From NCBI RefSeq assembly GCF_900182705.1, contig NZ_FXTP01000001.1, positions 62,001-126,000 on the forward strand: a DNA stretch of 64,000 nucleotides, in the 5' to 3' direction. This document shows, piece by piece, positions 22,891-32,812 of this stretch. The notes below the pieces were generated by a model. It saw nothing but the letters and a program-made list of their open reading frames with translations. It did not search any database and was not told the origin of the DNA. The stretch comes from Gracilimonas mengyeensis. Lineage in GTDB: Bacteria; Bacteroidota; Rhodothermia; Balneolales; Balneolaceae. The position numbers and the translations under genes were made by a program. Positions within the stretch are counted from its first letter, which is position 1, and every line of letters begins with the position of its first letter.

Positions 22891-23271
22891 TTACCCAAGA
22901 GCATATTTTGCCAATACTTTCTGTACATCATAGATGTTTACTTTTTTACTGAATTGGCGGGTAATGCTGGGGTGCTGTTCGCTGGAGATCCAGATTTTAA
23001 GCTCGGCTTCCAAATCAAAATGCCCGGAGCTTTCAATACTAAAGCGGGAGATGCTGCCGTAAGAAACAGATAGATATTCTACTTTATTGCCAGTGAGACC
23101 TTGTTTATTGACCAGGATTAGCCGTTTATTGGTGAAGATGAATACATCCCGAACCAGTTTAAAGCCAATTTCAATGTCTTCGGATTCTGTTAGCAGCTGC
23201 TCATATTCTTGCTGTAATTTTTCTGGTTCAACCGTTCCGGCGTTGCCTAATAGTCCAGAGAATAATCCCAT
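22891..23271 (-). CDS. PH-domain protein (bPH/YvbH type)
   Basis: A 126-residue cytosolic protein with a single bacterial PH domain: GFKLVRDVFIFTNKRLILVN is the family's signature strand pair, followed by GNKVEYLSVSYGSISRFSIE and a C-terminal helix, VNIYDVQKVLAKYALG. Proteins of this size and build are widespread and uncharacterised; they form pentameric rings in solved homologues. It stands alone between satD and the E1 gene. Confidence 0.82.
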   Translation of the reverse strand: MGLFSGLLGNAGTVEPEKLQQEYEQLLTESEDIEIGFKLVRDVFIFTNKRLILVNKQGLTGNKVEYLSVSYGSISRFSIESSGHFDLEAELKIWISSEQHPSITRQFSKKVNIYDVQKVLAKYALG

Positions 23272-23358
23272 AGCGTGTAATTTGAGTTATTTGTTAATGG
23301 TTATTAGTATCAGGTCAAGATTAAGATATTGGGTAAACACCGTAAGATTGACAGCACA

Positions 23359-25341
23359 TTAGTATCTAATAAGCCTTTCTATTTTTTCGGATAGCTTCCT
23401 ATCGGCCATAAAACCGGCTTCCAATCCCTTGTCATGGGGGATAGGCATATCAAGAGAAGCGCAGCGCATTACGGGGGCATCCAGCCATTCAAAGCATTCT
23501 TCGGAGATAATGGCTGATATTTCGCTAAGCGGACCTAAAGTTAATGATGGCTCCTGAAGCAGTAACACGCGACCTGTTTTTTGGACGGTGGCTTTGATGG
23601 CTTCCTTATCGAGGGGAAGAAGGGTACGAAGGTCCAGAATTTCAATGGACCTTCCTTTTGATTCAAAAGCTCCGGCGGTTTCCAAAGCCCACTGCACGCC
23701 CATACCGTAGGTGATAATAGTGGCATCTGTTCCTTCCCGCCGTACTTTGGCTTTACCCAGTGGCTCAAAGTTAGCTTTGTCGGGGATTTTCGCTCTAAGA
23801 CTTCGATAGAGTTTTTTATGCTCGAAAAAGAGCACGGGGTTGGGATCATAAAGCGAGCCATAAAGTAGATTCATGGCATCTTCAACGGTTCCTGGTACTA
23901 CAACTTTCAAGCCCGGAACCTGCATAAACCAGCCTTCCACAGATTGTGAATGGAAAGGTCCGGCCCCTACACCACCGCCGTGTGGTGCGCGGATGGTGAT
24001 ATTTAATGACGGAGACCAGCGATACTGAGACTTAGCAATGTTGTTTACAATCTGATTGAATCCACAGGAAATAAAATCCGCAAATTGCATCTCAACCACC
24101 GGTTTAAAGCCTTCGAGCGACAGTCCTAAGGCGGCACCCAAAGCTCCGGATTCAATGATGGGCGTATTGCGAATGCGTTCTTTCCCGAACTGATCCAGAA
24201 ATCCTTCCGTAATCTTGAATACACCACCATATTCGGCGATATCCTGCCCCATGATCAGAAATGAGCTGTCTTCTTCAAAAGCTTGTCTCAGGGAAGCCTG
24301 AATAGCATCTACAAAGCGGTGTTCATAGGTCACTCCATCTTTATGAGCTGGAATTTCTTTTGAGGTAGGAGTATAGACCCGGGCCAGTTCTTTAGATTCT
24401 TCAAACACAGGATCATCAGCATCCAAGGCTTTTTCGAGATCTTGCTTGAAAGACTGATCAATTTCTTTGGTTACTTCTTCAAGCTCAGCCTGGGTAAATA
24501 ATCCTTCTGATTCGATGTAAAGCTCAAATCGGTGGATAGGATCCTTTTCAGCCCAATCTTCAAATAAGTTATCCGGTACATAATGGGTTCCTGAGGCTTC
24601 CTCATGACCGCGCATCCGAAAGGTTTTAGCTTCAATCAGCACCGGTTCGCCTTTTAAGGCAAGCTCCCGTGCCTGTCCAACGGTTTTCATAACCTCAAAA
24701 ATGTTATTTCCGTCAATATGGAATCCGTGCATTCCATAACCTTTGGCACGATCGGAAAGGTGCTCGCAGGCATATTGCTCGGAGGTAGGGGTGGAGAGCC
24801 CATAGCCGTTATTTTCAATAATAAACACCACCGGAAGCTTCCAAACTGCGGCCAGGTTTAACGCTTCGTGGAAATCTCCTTCGCTGGTGGCACCATCTCC
24901 ACAAAATGAAAAAGCCACAGCCTTCTCCTCGCGCAACTTCATAGCCAAAGCGAGCCCGTCTGCTACCGGCATCATAGCGGCAAGATGGGAGATCATCCCA
25001 ATGATTTTATGTTCCGGGATGCCAAAGTGGAAAGAACGATCCCGACCCTGGGTAAAACCGTCGGCTTTACCAAATAACTGGCAAAAAAGAGGGTATAGGG
25101 GCACATTTCGCGCCGTAAAAACTCCCAGGTTACGATGCATGGGCAGAATGTAATCTTCCGGCTCGGAGGAAAGCGCCACGCCAACTCCTACGGCTTCCTG
25201 ACCTATCCCTGAAAACCATTTGCTGATTTTATTTTGACGGAGCAACATCAACATACGTTCCTCAATTCTTCTTGGAAGCAGAAGATTTTTATAGAGGTAA
25301 AGCGCCGTTTCTGCAGATATCTTTTTCTCGGTGATGGCCAC
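23359..25341 (-). CDS. Fused 2-oxoacid dehydrogenase E1 alpha/beta
   Basis: A 660-residue thiamine-diphosphate enzyme with both E1 halves in one chain. The alpha half (1-~320) contains the TPP motif GDG (148-150) ... ENNGYG (176-181). The beta half (~335-660) contains MGQDIAEYGGVF, ESGALGAALGLSLEG, APHGGGVGAGPFHSQS and the C-terminal transketolase domain. Such fusions in Bacteroidota work on branched-chain 2-oxoacids or pyruvate; the acceptor E2 and E3 are elsewhere. It is the last gene of a run with the polyamine genes (25 bp after the DHS homologue), an unusual neighbour for it. Confidence 0.93.
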   Translation of the reverse strand: MAITEKKISAETALYLYKNLLLPRRIEERMLMLLRQNKISKWFSGIGQEAVGVGVALSSEPEDYILPMHRNLGVFTARNVPLYPLFCQLFGKADGFTQGRDRSFHFGIPEHKIIGMISHLAAMMPVADGLALAMKLREEKAVAFSFCGDGATSEGDFHEALNLAAVWKLPVVFIIENNGYGLSTPTSEQYACEHLSDRAKGYGMHGFHIDGNNIFEVMKTVGQARELALKGEPVLIEAKTFRMRGHEEASGTHYVPDNLFEDWAEKDPIHRFELYIESEGLFTQAELEEVTKEIDQSFKQDLEKALDADDPVFEESKELARVYTPTSKEIPAHKDGVTYEHRFVDAIQASLRQAFEEDSSFLIMGQDIAEYGGVFKITEGFLDQFGKERIRNTPIIESGALGAALGLSLEGFKPVVEMQFADFISCGFNQIVNNIAKSQYRWSPSLNITIRAPHGGGVGAGPFHSQSVEGWFMQVPGLKVVVPGTVEDAMNLLYGSLYDPNPVLFFEHKKLYRSLRAKIPDKANFEPLGKAKVRREGTDATIITYGMGVQWALETAGAFESKGRSIEILDLRTLLPLDKEAIKATVQKTGRVLLLQEPSLTLGPLSEISAIISEECFEWLDAPVMRCASLDMPIPHDKGLEAGFMADRKLSEKIERLIRY

Positions 25342-25366
25342 GCTGAAGTCCCAATTTATTCAAAGG

Positions 25367-26341
25367 TTACCAGCCCAACAGATACGCAAAAATTAGCGGA
25401 GCTACAATAGTTGCATCCGATTCTATGATAAATTTAGGAGTATCGATGCCAAGTTTTCCCCAGGTGATTTTCTCATTGGGTACGGCACCGGAGTAAGAGC
25501 CGTAGCTGGTGGTGGAATCACTGATTTGGCAGAAATAAGACCAAAGGGGGGTATCGGTCATCCCGAGATCCTGCTCCATCATCGGCACCACACAAATAGG
25601 AAAATCACCGGCAATACCTCCACCAATCTGGAAAAAGCCAACGCCGTTTTGAGAGTTGTTTTTGTACCAATCGGCCAGAAACATCATGTATTCAATCCCG
25701 GATTTTACAGCTGAAGGTTGTGTCTGTCCTTGTATACAATGTGAGGCAAAGAAATTACCACAGGTTGAATCTTCCCAACCCGGTACAATAATGGGAATGT
25801 TCTTTTCAGCAGCGGCAAGCAACCAGGAATCTTTAGGATCTATTTGATAGTCATCTTCCAAATCACTACTTAAGAGCAGATCATAAAAGTATTCATGGGG
25901 AAAATGTCGTTCGCCTTTTTCTGTAGCTTTGACCCAACGTTTCACCAGGTGATCTTCAATCCGCCGCATGGCTTCTTCTTCAGGGATGCAGGTATCGGTT
26001 ACACGATTAAAATGCTGATCGAGCAGTTCCTGCTCGTCCTCAGGACTCAAATCTCGATAGTTAGGAATGCGTTTGTAATAATCATGCGCTACCAGGTTAA
26101 ACACATCTTCCTCCAGGTTGGCTCCGGTGCAGGTGATAATGTGCACCTTATCCTGCCGAATCATTTCGGCCAGCGACAATCCCAGCTCACCCGAGCTCAT
26201 GGCCCCGGCCAGGGTAATCATCATCTTGGCGCCCGAATTTAGTTGATCTTCATACGCTTTGGCAGCATCCACCAGGGAGGCTGCATTGAAATGACGAAAA
26301 TGATGGGTGATAAAATCAGAAACAGGTCCTTTGTTACTCAT
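25367..26341 (-). CDS. Deoxyhypusine synthase homologue
   Basis: A 324-residue NAD-dependent protein of the deoxyhypusine synthase fold. Core motifs are MITLAGAMSSGELG, CTGANLEED, VPGWEDST, FFQIGGGIAGDFPI and the catalytic-lysine line ITWGKLGID, with K296 at the position of the human active-site K329. Bacteria lack eIF5A, so these homologues are thought to transfer an aminobutyl group between small polyamines (homospermidine or spermidine formation). Context agrees: it overlaps the agmatinase gene by 4 bp and is preceded by arginine decarboxylase, which together supply putrescine. Confidence 0.9.
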   Translation of the reverse strand: MSNKGPVSDFITHHFRHFNAASLVDAAKAYEDQLNSGAKMMITLAGAMSSGELGLSLAEMIRQDKVHIITCTGANLEEDVFNLVAHDYYKRIPNYRDLSPEDEQELLDQHFNRVTDTCIPEEEAMRRIEDHLVKRWVKATEKGERHFPHEYFYDLLLSSDLEDDYQIDPKDSWLLAAAEKNIPIIVPGWEDSTCGNFFASHCIQGQTQPSAVKSGIEYMMFLADWYKNNSQNGVGFFQIGGGIAGDFPICVVPMMEQDLGMTDTPLWSYFCQISDSTTSYGSYSGAVPNEKITWGKLGIDTPKFIIESDATIVAPLIFAYLLGW

Positions 26342-27198
26342 GAATTCGCAAATTTATAGCTTAGCATTTTATAGTAGAGTTTAGCAGCCAAAAACTGGGG
26401 AGCGCTTAGTCCCTCGATGGGAGCCAGTTCAACGATGTCAAAGCCCAGTACATTTTTTTGTTGAAATACTTTTTTGAGGTACCGGGTAACAGTGTACCAA
26501 TCCATTCCACCCGGTTCCGGAGTTCCGGTGGCCGGCATGATGGAGGGATCAAACACGTCCAGGTCTACAGTGATGTACACTTTGTCACTTATCTTAGAAA
26601 GGGAGTCTTCCATCCAGTCGGTTTTGCCATGGATGTCTTCGGCAAAATAGCATTTATCACGATCCAGAAATTCAAGTTCGCTGCTGTCCATGCTGCGGAT
26701 GCCTACTTGCACAAGGTTGGCGTTTTGAGAGGCATCATATACCGCACAGGCGTGATTGTAGGGGGAACCGTGGTACTCGGGACGTAGATCGGTATGTGCA
26801 TCCAGCTGCAGAATGGTGATATCAGGGTGTGCCTCGTAAAACGCTTTAATGATACCAATGCTGATGGAATGTTCACCTCCAAAGAAGGTGAGAAATTTAT
26901 CTGTTTTCAATAATTCCCGGGTATTTTCATATACAGACTCGAAAACAGCTTCCGGGGAAACTTCTTCCAGGATGGGATCTACAATATGAACTCCTTTTTG
27001 ATAAACTTCACTATCGGTTTCGATATCGTAGATTTCCATATTTTCAGCCGCATCCAGGAAAGCTTCAAAGCCTTGATCTGCGCCTTTGCCCCAGGTGCTG
27101 GTGCCGTCGTAGGAGATAGATTGCAGGAGCACATTGGCATTTTTAAACTGATTGTGATCGCCTTCAATGCCGGCAAAAATTGGGTTGGGTTTAGTCAT
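26338..27198 (-). CDS. speB: Agmatinase-type ureohydrolase
   Basis: A 286-residue binuclear manganese enzyme. Metal ligands appear in FFGGEHS (H110), LDAHTDLRP (133-137) and TVDLDVFDPSIMPATGTPEPGG near residue 210. It should hydrolyse agmatine to putrescine and urea. Guanidinobutyrase or arginase are alternatives, but its 8-bp overlap with the arginine decarboxylase gene and 4-bp overlap with the DHS homologue favour agmatine. Confidence 0.92.
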   Translation of the reverse strand: MTKPNPIFAGIEGDHNQFKNANVLLQSISYDGTSTWGKGADQGFEAFLDAAENMEIYDIETDSEVYQKGVHIVDPILEEVSPEAVFESVYENTRELLKTDKFLTFFGGEHSISIGIIKAFYEAHPDITILQLDAHTDLRPEYHGSPYNHACAVYDASQNANLVQVGIRSMDSSELEFLDRDKCYFAEDIHGKTDWMEDSLSKISDKVYITVDLDVFDPSIMPATGTPEPGGMDWYTVTRYLKKVFQQKNVLGFDIVELAPIEGLSAPQFLAAKLYYKMLSYKFANS

Positions 27199-28597
27199 TG
27201 TATCCTAAAATATTTAACATGTTGTCGACGGTCTGTTCTTCGCGATATACAAAATCGAACAAGTTGCCATCTTCGTCTTTATCTACCACAATGTGTTTTG
27301 GAGAAGGGATGAGGCAGTGCTTGATGCCGCCGTATCCGCTTATGGAATCCTGATACGCCCCGGTGTGGAAAAAGCCAATATAGAGAGGTTCCTCATCAGT
27401 ATCTTCATAAACAGGCAATAGAACTTGCTGGTTCAGTTCCTCTGAGTTGTAGTAATCTGAGTGATCGCAGCTGATGCCGCCAATATTGACCCTCTTGTAC
27501 TGATTTTGCCATTTATTGAGCGGCAGAAGGATGAATTTCTCGTTGATGGACCATGCATCAGGGATGGTGTTCATAAGGCTGTTGTCTACCAGGTACCAAA
27601 GCTCTGTATCGTTTTGCTGCTTTTGCTCCAGCACTTGAAAAATAACGGCCCCGCTTTCACCCACCGTGTATTTACCAAATTCGGTGTAGATATCAGGTTC
27701 TTCTACATTGGCATCTGTACAGGCCTCTTTAATGTTGCTTACAATTTCATTGGTGATGTACTCATAATCAAAATCAAAATTGAGGCTGTTCTGTATAGGA
27801 AAACCGCCGCCAATATTCAGGGATTTTACAGAAGGAGCGATTTTCTTGATGTTGGTGAATTGCGAGAGCGCTTTCTTAAATTCATTCCAGTAGTACATGG
27901 TATCGCGTACACCGGAGTCCACAAAAAAGTGGACCATGACCAATTCTACTTTGTCATTGCCGATAATTCTTTCCTGAACAAAATCTAGTATCTCGCGCTT
28001 GTTAATTCCCAGCCTAGAGGTGTAATAAGCCGCCTGAGGATCTTCTTCAATAGAGATACGCAAGCCAATTTTTATGGGCTCATCCGTTTCAAGTTCTTCC
28101 AGCTTATCCAGCTCCCTTGCATTATCCAATACACAAATCGAATTTTTAAATCCCTGCTTAACCAACCGGCCAATTTTTTTGATGTAGTCATCGGTTTTGT
28201 AGCCGTTATGTACAATGGTTTTATCTTGATTAAACACGCCCTTATTGTACAGGTTTTCAATCAGGTCGATATCAAAAGAAGAGGAAGTTTCCAGCGATAC
28301 ATGTTCTTTCAAAGCAGTGCGCACCACATGATTAAAGTGACAGCATTTGGTGCAGTAGCAAAACTCATAGTTCCCTGAATAATTATTTTTAGCAATGGCC
28401 TGGCTAAAATAGGTCCTCGATTTCTGAATTTTCTCTCTGATTTTTGGAAGGTAAGAAAGCTTAAAAGGAGTCCCGTGTTTTTTAATCAGCTGCTGTAGGT
28501 CTACTTGATTAAAATTCAGGGTACCGTTGACCAATTCAAATCCATTTTGTGGAAAATCATAACTCTGGTCAATAAGTTCGTAATAGTTGTTCTTCAT
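27191..28597 (-). CDS. speA: Arginine decarboxylase, short Bacteroidota type
   Basis: A 468-residue PLP enzyme of the alanine-racemase-fold decarboxylases. The PLP lysine is probably K84 in the unusual Cys-rich strand FCYCTKCCHF, where most relatives have YAxKAN. The phosphate-binding LNIGGGFP and the acidic EFGKYTVGESG (PLP pyridine nitrogen contact) follow, with the C-terminal ISCDHSDYYNS as the second active-site loop. It lacks the inserted domains of E. coli SpeA (about 650 residues), as is normal for this branch. First gene of the polyamine unit; product is agmatine. Confidence 0.88.
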   Translation of the reverse strand: MKNNYYELIDQSYDFPQNGFELVNGTLNFNQVDLQQLIKKHGTPFKLSYLPKIREKIQKSRTYFSQAIAKNNYSGNYEFCYCTKCCHFNHVVRTALKEHVSLETSSSFDIDLIENLYNKGVFNQDKTIVHNGYKTDDYIKKIGRLVKQGFKNSICVLDNARELDKLEELETDEPIKIGLRISIEEDPQAAYYTSRLGINKREILDFVQERIIGNDKVELVMVHFFVDSGVRDTMYYWNEFKKALSQFTNIKKIAPSVKSLNIGGGFPIQNSLNFDFDYEYITNEIVSNIKEACTDANVEEPDIYTEFGKYTVGESGAVIFQVLEQKQQNDTELWYLVDNSLMNTIPDAWSINEKFILLPLNKWQNQYKRVNIGGISCDHSDYYNSEELNQQVLLPVYEDTDEEPLYIGFFHTGAYQDSISGYGGIKHCLIPSPKHIVVDKDEDGNLFDFVYREEQTVDNMLNILGYND

Positions 28598-28824
28598 TAA
28601 GCCGGGACAATGAGATGGATTAAAAGTGACTGTTGTTAGCGTAGGATGGAAGAGAACAAATATAAAAGATAATTGGCTATTATTTTAATTCAGTGAGTAA
28701 TTGCCTCATTGACTAAATCACTCAATCAATAATTCAATTCCTCACTTACACCAAAAGGTTTTAGGTGAGTGATGTATTTCTTACCTTCAATGCTTCTTAA
28801 GGACCTGCAATTGAGAATCCGTAT

Positions 28825-29994
28825 ATGAAAATATTGATCTACGCCACCACCTTTGGCGCAGACTTGCTTAGCTTCACTAAATATCTGAAGGATAACACCG
28901 ATACGGAAGTAAAGGTGCTGCTGGAAGATGTGGATAAGTTTAAAGCGGAAGGAATTTTTGATTTTTGGGATTTGGATATCGAACTCCATAATACCAACAA
29001 TATTACGCTATTACGCGGTATAAAAGGCTTTACCCCGGATGTTACCATCATGGATAATAATATTCCGCTGCGGAAGCTTAGTCCCAAAGCGCTTATTCTG
29101 TGGCATGGTTACGGATGGAAAGGCCCCAACGATGAAGAAGAATTCAAGTGGATTCACCGTAACCTGCGGCTTACCTGGGGCAATATGAAGGAGCCCAATG
29201 AGGACATCAAATGGCAGTGTTTTGGCCCCGTTGATTACAAGCATCGCTCGGAAGTAAGCGGATTTCACCCCAAAAACTGTTTGCAGTTAGGTTCTGCCAG
29301 CCATGATTACCTGCAGCAGGAGGTGCCTAAAGAGGATTTACAGCCTTACTATCCTTTTGATGTAGTGAACAAGAAAACCGTTTTGATTGCACCTACCTGG
29401 CATTACGGGGAAATTTTTTCGCATTGGGGAGATGAAGATCAATTGTTCAATAAACTACTCACGGATCTAAAAGAGCGTGATGTAAATGTGATTCTGCGAT
29501 TGCATGATTCATTTCGGTTTGAGCATCACTACCTGGAGTTTCTGCAAAATTTGGAAACCAAGTACGATAACATCCTCCTTAAATTTAAAGATCATCACCC
29601 CGATAATTTTCTGGATTTACAGGTGGCTGATCTGTTGATGACCAACTTCAGCAGTATTGCCAACCTCTTTTATGCTACGGGGAGGCCCACCGTTCATATT
29701 TACCCGGTCAAGAGTAAGGATGAATCCTTTATGTGGCTCAATAAAACCTTGTTTGGAATCAAGAAGAAAAAAGTAGATTCCATTAAATTTATCTGGAAAT
29801 ATCCGCCGGAAGATAATGGAGGAATGCTGGCTCGCAGTTTTGAAGAAATGATGGAACAGGTGAAAACGGGCCTTGAGAACCCGGATTGCTGTAAAGAAGA
29901 AGCCCAGGAGTATCTGGATAAGCACATGATGTCGGCCGATGGCAAGAATTGTGAGCGAATTTGGAATGCCATCAATGAACTTGTAGATAACTAA
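28825..29994 (+). CDS. CDP-glycerol glycerophosphotransferase-like protein
   Basis: A 389-residue GT-B fold protein. The C-terminal half carries the family lines VLIAPTWHYGE, LRLHDSFRFEHHY and, most tellingly, LQVADLLMTNFSSIANLFYATGRPTVHIYP, which resembles the TagF/TagB-type donor-binding segment. In Gram-positives these make teichoic acids; in Gram-negatives they add glycerol-phosphate or similar groups to capsules or LPS. It opens the surface-glycan region and is followed by a GT4 enzyme after 96 bp. Confidence 0.85.
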   Translation: MKILIYATTFGADLLSFTKYLKDNTDTEVKVLLEDVDKFKAEGIFDFWDLDIELHNTNNITLLRGIKGFTPDVTIMDNNIPLRKLSPKALILWHGYGWKGPNDEEEFKWIHRNLRLTWGNMKEPNEDIKWQCFGPVDYKHRSEVSGFHPKNCLQLGSASHDYLQQEVPKEDLQPYYPFDVVNKKTVLIAPTWHYGEIFSHWGDEDQLFNKLLTDLKERDVNVILRLHDSFRFEHHYLEFLQNLETKYDNILLKFKDHHPDNFLDLQVADLLMTNFSSIANLFYATGRPTVHIYPVKSKDESFMWLNKTLFGIKKKKVDSIKFIWKYPPEDNGGMLARSFEEMMEQVKTGLENPDCCKEEAQEYLDKHMMSADGKNCERIWNAINELVDN

Positions 29995-30090
29995 TATAAA
30001 CTTCACATTAGGTTCAAGTTTTATGTTTACTGTGGCTAGTATGCAAAACCAATGATCCCTTAGGATCTGTCAAATCAATACTTTTAGCTA

Positions 30091-31239
30091 TTGGAAATTG
30101 CTTACCTAACAGACCAATTTTTACCACGCACTTCGGCTGATACGGAACAGCTTGTATCCATGGTGTCGGCCCTGAGTTTACGGCCTGAGACTGAGGTAAA
30201 ACTCATAATTCCAGCGTATGTACACAAGCAGCCTCCTTCCCCGAAACATATAAACAATTACTATCACACTTCCGGGGTATTCACATTAAGTCATATTCGG
30301 ATTCCTTCTGTATTCATCAGGGGGATAGAAAAGATTTGGTATGCGGTAAAAGCCGTATCATTGCTGAATGAAGATAAACCAGAGGTAGTTTATACGCGCA
30401 ATATCCCGGTAGTTTTGGCGGTAATCTGTTTTTCTAACCTTCCTCTTTTTTTTGAAACATACCGTCCCTGGCCCGATCAGAATTTTGTGGCGAATAAATT
30501 TTTCAAATGGCTGCAAAAAAAGCGGCAACTGGCGGGCATTATACTTCATTCAAAGTACGCGGCAAACAGTTACCTGTCGGTTGGATATTTGGAAGAGCAA
30601 TTGCTTGTTGCCCATAATGCTGTCAACGTGGAGGATTTCCTAAAGGATAATGCTTCAAAGCAGGTATTGAGAGAACGCTTAGGATTGCCGGAATCAAAAC
30701 AGGTTGTGACGTATACAGGGCATATATCACCCCAAAAAGGGTTGGAGCGAATGCTGAAGCTTGCCCGGCATTTTACCAATGTGTTGTTTCTAATGGTTGG
30801 TTCCGAAAGAGAAGGAGTTATTGAGAAAAAAGCAAAAGCATTGTCCAATGTTAAAGTAATTGGATGGCAGGATAAAATGGCCGTATTTCAATACCTGAGA
30901 GCTTCGGATGTGCTGTACATTCCCACTTCAACAAAGGCGAGAGACCAGGCTGGAAACACAGTGCTTCCCCTTAAAACGTTTTTATACAAGGCCAGCGGAA
31001 CCGCCATATTAGCCCCGGATATGGAAGATTTAAGGGAGGTAATAACGCATGGAGAGACGGGTTTTTTGGTGACGCCCGATGATCTTCAGGAAGAAATAAA
31101 GGGATTAAAATCTCTTCTTTCAGATGCTGAGCTTCGGTCAAAATTAGGTGAAGAAGCTGAAGAGGAAATCAGCGAAAATACATGGGAAGCCAGGGCTGAT
31201 AAAATTTTGGCTTTTATTGAGAGCAGAATAAATGTCTGA
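30091..31239 (+). CDS. Glycosyltransferase family 4
   Basis: A 382-residue retaining GT-B glycosyltransferase. The nucleotide-sugar-binding half has VVTYTGHISPQKGLERML, VIGWQDKMAVFQYLRASDVL and the KASGTAILAPDMEDLREVI / HGETGFLVTPDD segment typical of GT4. The N-terminal acceptor half begins MEIAYLTDQFLPRTSADTEQ. The start is a TTG at 30091. Donor and acceptor unknown. Probably cotranscribed with the glycerophosphotransferase-like gene. Confidence 0.9.
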   Translation: MEIAYLTDQFLPRTSADTEQLVSMVSALSLRPETEVKLIIPAYVHKQPPSPKHINNYYHTSGVFTLSHIRIPSVFIRGIEKIWYAVKAVSLLNEDKPEVVYTRNIPVVLAVICFSNLPLFFETYRPWPDQNFVANKFFKWLQKKRQLAGIILHSKYAANSYLSVGYLEEQLLVAHNAVNVEDFLKDNASKQVLRERLGLPESKQVVTYTGHISPQKGLERMLKLARHFTNVLFLMVGSEREGVIEKKAKALSNVKVIGWQDKMAVFQYLRASDVLYIPTSTKARDQAGNTVLPLKTFLYKASGTAILAPDMEDLREVITHGETGFLVTPDDLQEEIKGLKSLLSDAELRSKLGEEAEEEISENTWEARADKILAFIESRINV

Positions 31240-31375
31240 AATCCATCATTGCGTTCATTTTGAATAGGATGAAGTGGTTTGAGTAAGCGAAGCGGGGTGA
31301 AGGATATTGGCCTCCATATTAATCTAACTAAGGCTTATCTCACTTTCAGCATCATCATTACTGGAATGATTTAGT

Positions 31376-32812
31376 TTACTTATTTATTGCTGCAATGGTA
31401 TCCTTCTCCTTAAACCAAATTACGGTGGCAGCTATACTGAATACAAACACCGAGGCCACGACTACCGCCGTAAGGGTGGTTTCGGGTAACAGATAGTTGA
31501 TACCATAGCGCACGCCATAGGCAAAGATTGCCAGGGGAATAAGCGTGGCAAAGGCCGCAATGCTTTTAATACCAAAAGTCCAAACCGGCGTTTCGGTGAG
31601 TTTGGCACCGAAGTACACAATGACTAAAGAACAAAGGGGATACACGGTTAGCCAAACCATGGCAACGGCCATCATGCTAAATTGGGAAGCGATTAAAAAT
31701 CCTGTTGGCAAAAGAATAGCGTTAGCTGAGGTAAAGTAAAAAATGAACCGGGCTTTGCCTTTGGCGTTAATGAGATGAGGCAGCAGCGTGACCAAGCACT
31801 GAATGATGCCTACAGCCACAAATATACGAAGGTAGGGCACAGCATCCATCCATTTTTCGTAGCCCACCAGCGGTAAAAACCAGTCGATGTACGTACCGAT
31901 GATAACCATCACGGTGCCTACTAAAAGCATGCTGGCACGCGACATCGTAAAAAAGTAGTTGCGTAAACGTTCGGTTTGATGTTGTAATTTAGAGAAAGCC
32001 GGATAAGCAACCCGGTTTATCACGCCGGAAAGCTCCTTCACCGCATCAAACACCAGGCGGTACGCAAAGGAATAGATGCCCACCAACTCCATAGAAAAAA
32101 ACTTCCCGATAATCAGGTAATCGACATTCATATAGAACTTTTGAAAGAAGTTGGAACCCGTGGTATACAAACCAAATTCTAACAATTTCGTCACTTTCTT
32201 ATAGTTGAACTGAAAGCGGGGGAAGTAAGGCTTAAACATCAGGCTAAACGCCATTTGGCCCACTTTGTTGGTAAGTTCTGCCAGCACAATGGCCCATGCT
32301 CCCCAGCCGGTGTGCGCCAGGTAAATCATTAACCCGGCCGAAGCAACCAGTGCCACATTATCACTGATGGCCAGTTTCTTGAACTCCAGGTTGCGCACCA
32401 TCAGCTTGCTGGAAATCATATAAAAACTATAGGAAATGATAGCCAGCATATACACCCGGATCATGGGAGAGAGTACAGGGGTGTCGTAGAAAGCGGCAAT
32501 AAAGGGAGAGCTGAGAAATATGAGAAAATAAACGACCAACGAAAGCAGAAAACTGATCCAAAACAGGGAATCAATTTGGATGCGGCCGATGCGTCTCTCT
32601 TGAACAATAGCGGTACCCAGACCAAGTTCTGTTAAAGCTTTGGTGGTGCTAAAAAAAGCGAGCGCAAGGGCAGCGATTCCAAATTCCTTTTCCGAAATCA
32701 CTTTCAGCGTATAAAAGAGTGCTACAGCGTTTAGAAGTCGGGCCGTAACAGAACTTGCTCCGCTGTACAACACTGAAGCAGCCACCCGGCGGGCAAAAGA
32801 AGTTTCACTCAT
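31376..32812 (-). CDS. Polysaccharide flippase (Wzx-like), copy 1
   Basis: A 478-residue protein with about 12-14 membrane helices of the MATE/MVF-like oligosaccharide flippase superfamily, which moves lipid-linked glycans across the inner membrane. Characteristic lines are FGIAALALAFFSTTKALTEL, GLGTAIVQERRIGRIQID and FGLYTTGSNFFQKFYMN. It aligns without gaps with the protein at 35836: about 67 of 478 positions differ (86% identity by eye). The duplication includes the upstream region (see 32813-33387). Confidence 0.92.
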   Translation of the reverse strand: MSETSFARRVAASVLYSGASSVTARLLNAVALFYTLKVISEKEFGIAALALAFFSTTKALTELGLGTAIVQERRIGRIQIDSLFWISFLLSLVVYFLIFLSSPFIAAFYDTPVLSPMIRVYMLAIISYSFYMISSKLMVRNLEFKKLAISDNVALVASAGLMIYLAHTGWGAWAIVLAELTNKVGQMAFSLMFKPYFPRFQFNYKKVTKLLEFGLYTTGSNFFQKFYMNVDYLIIGKFFSMELVGIYSFAYRLVFDAVKELSGVINRVAYPAFSKLQHQTERLRNYFFTMSRASMLLVGTVMVIIGTYIDWFLPLVGYEKWMDAVPYLRIFVAVGIIQCLVTLLPHLINAKGKARFIFYFTSANAILLPTGFLIASQFSMMAVAMVWLTVYPLCSLVIVYFGAKLTETPVWTFGIKSIAAFATLIPLAIFAYGVRYGINYLLPETTLTAVVVASVFVFSIAATVIWFKEKDTIAAINK

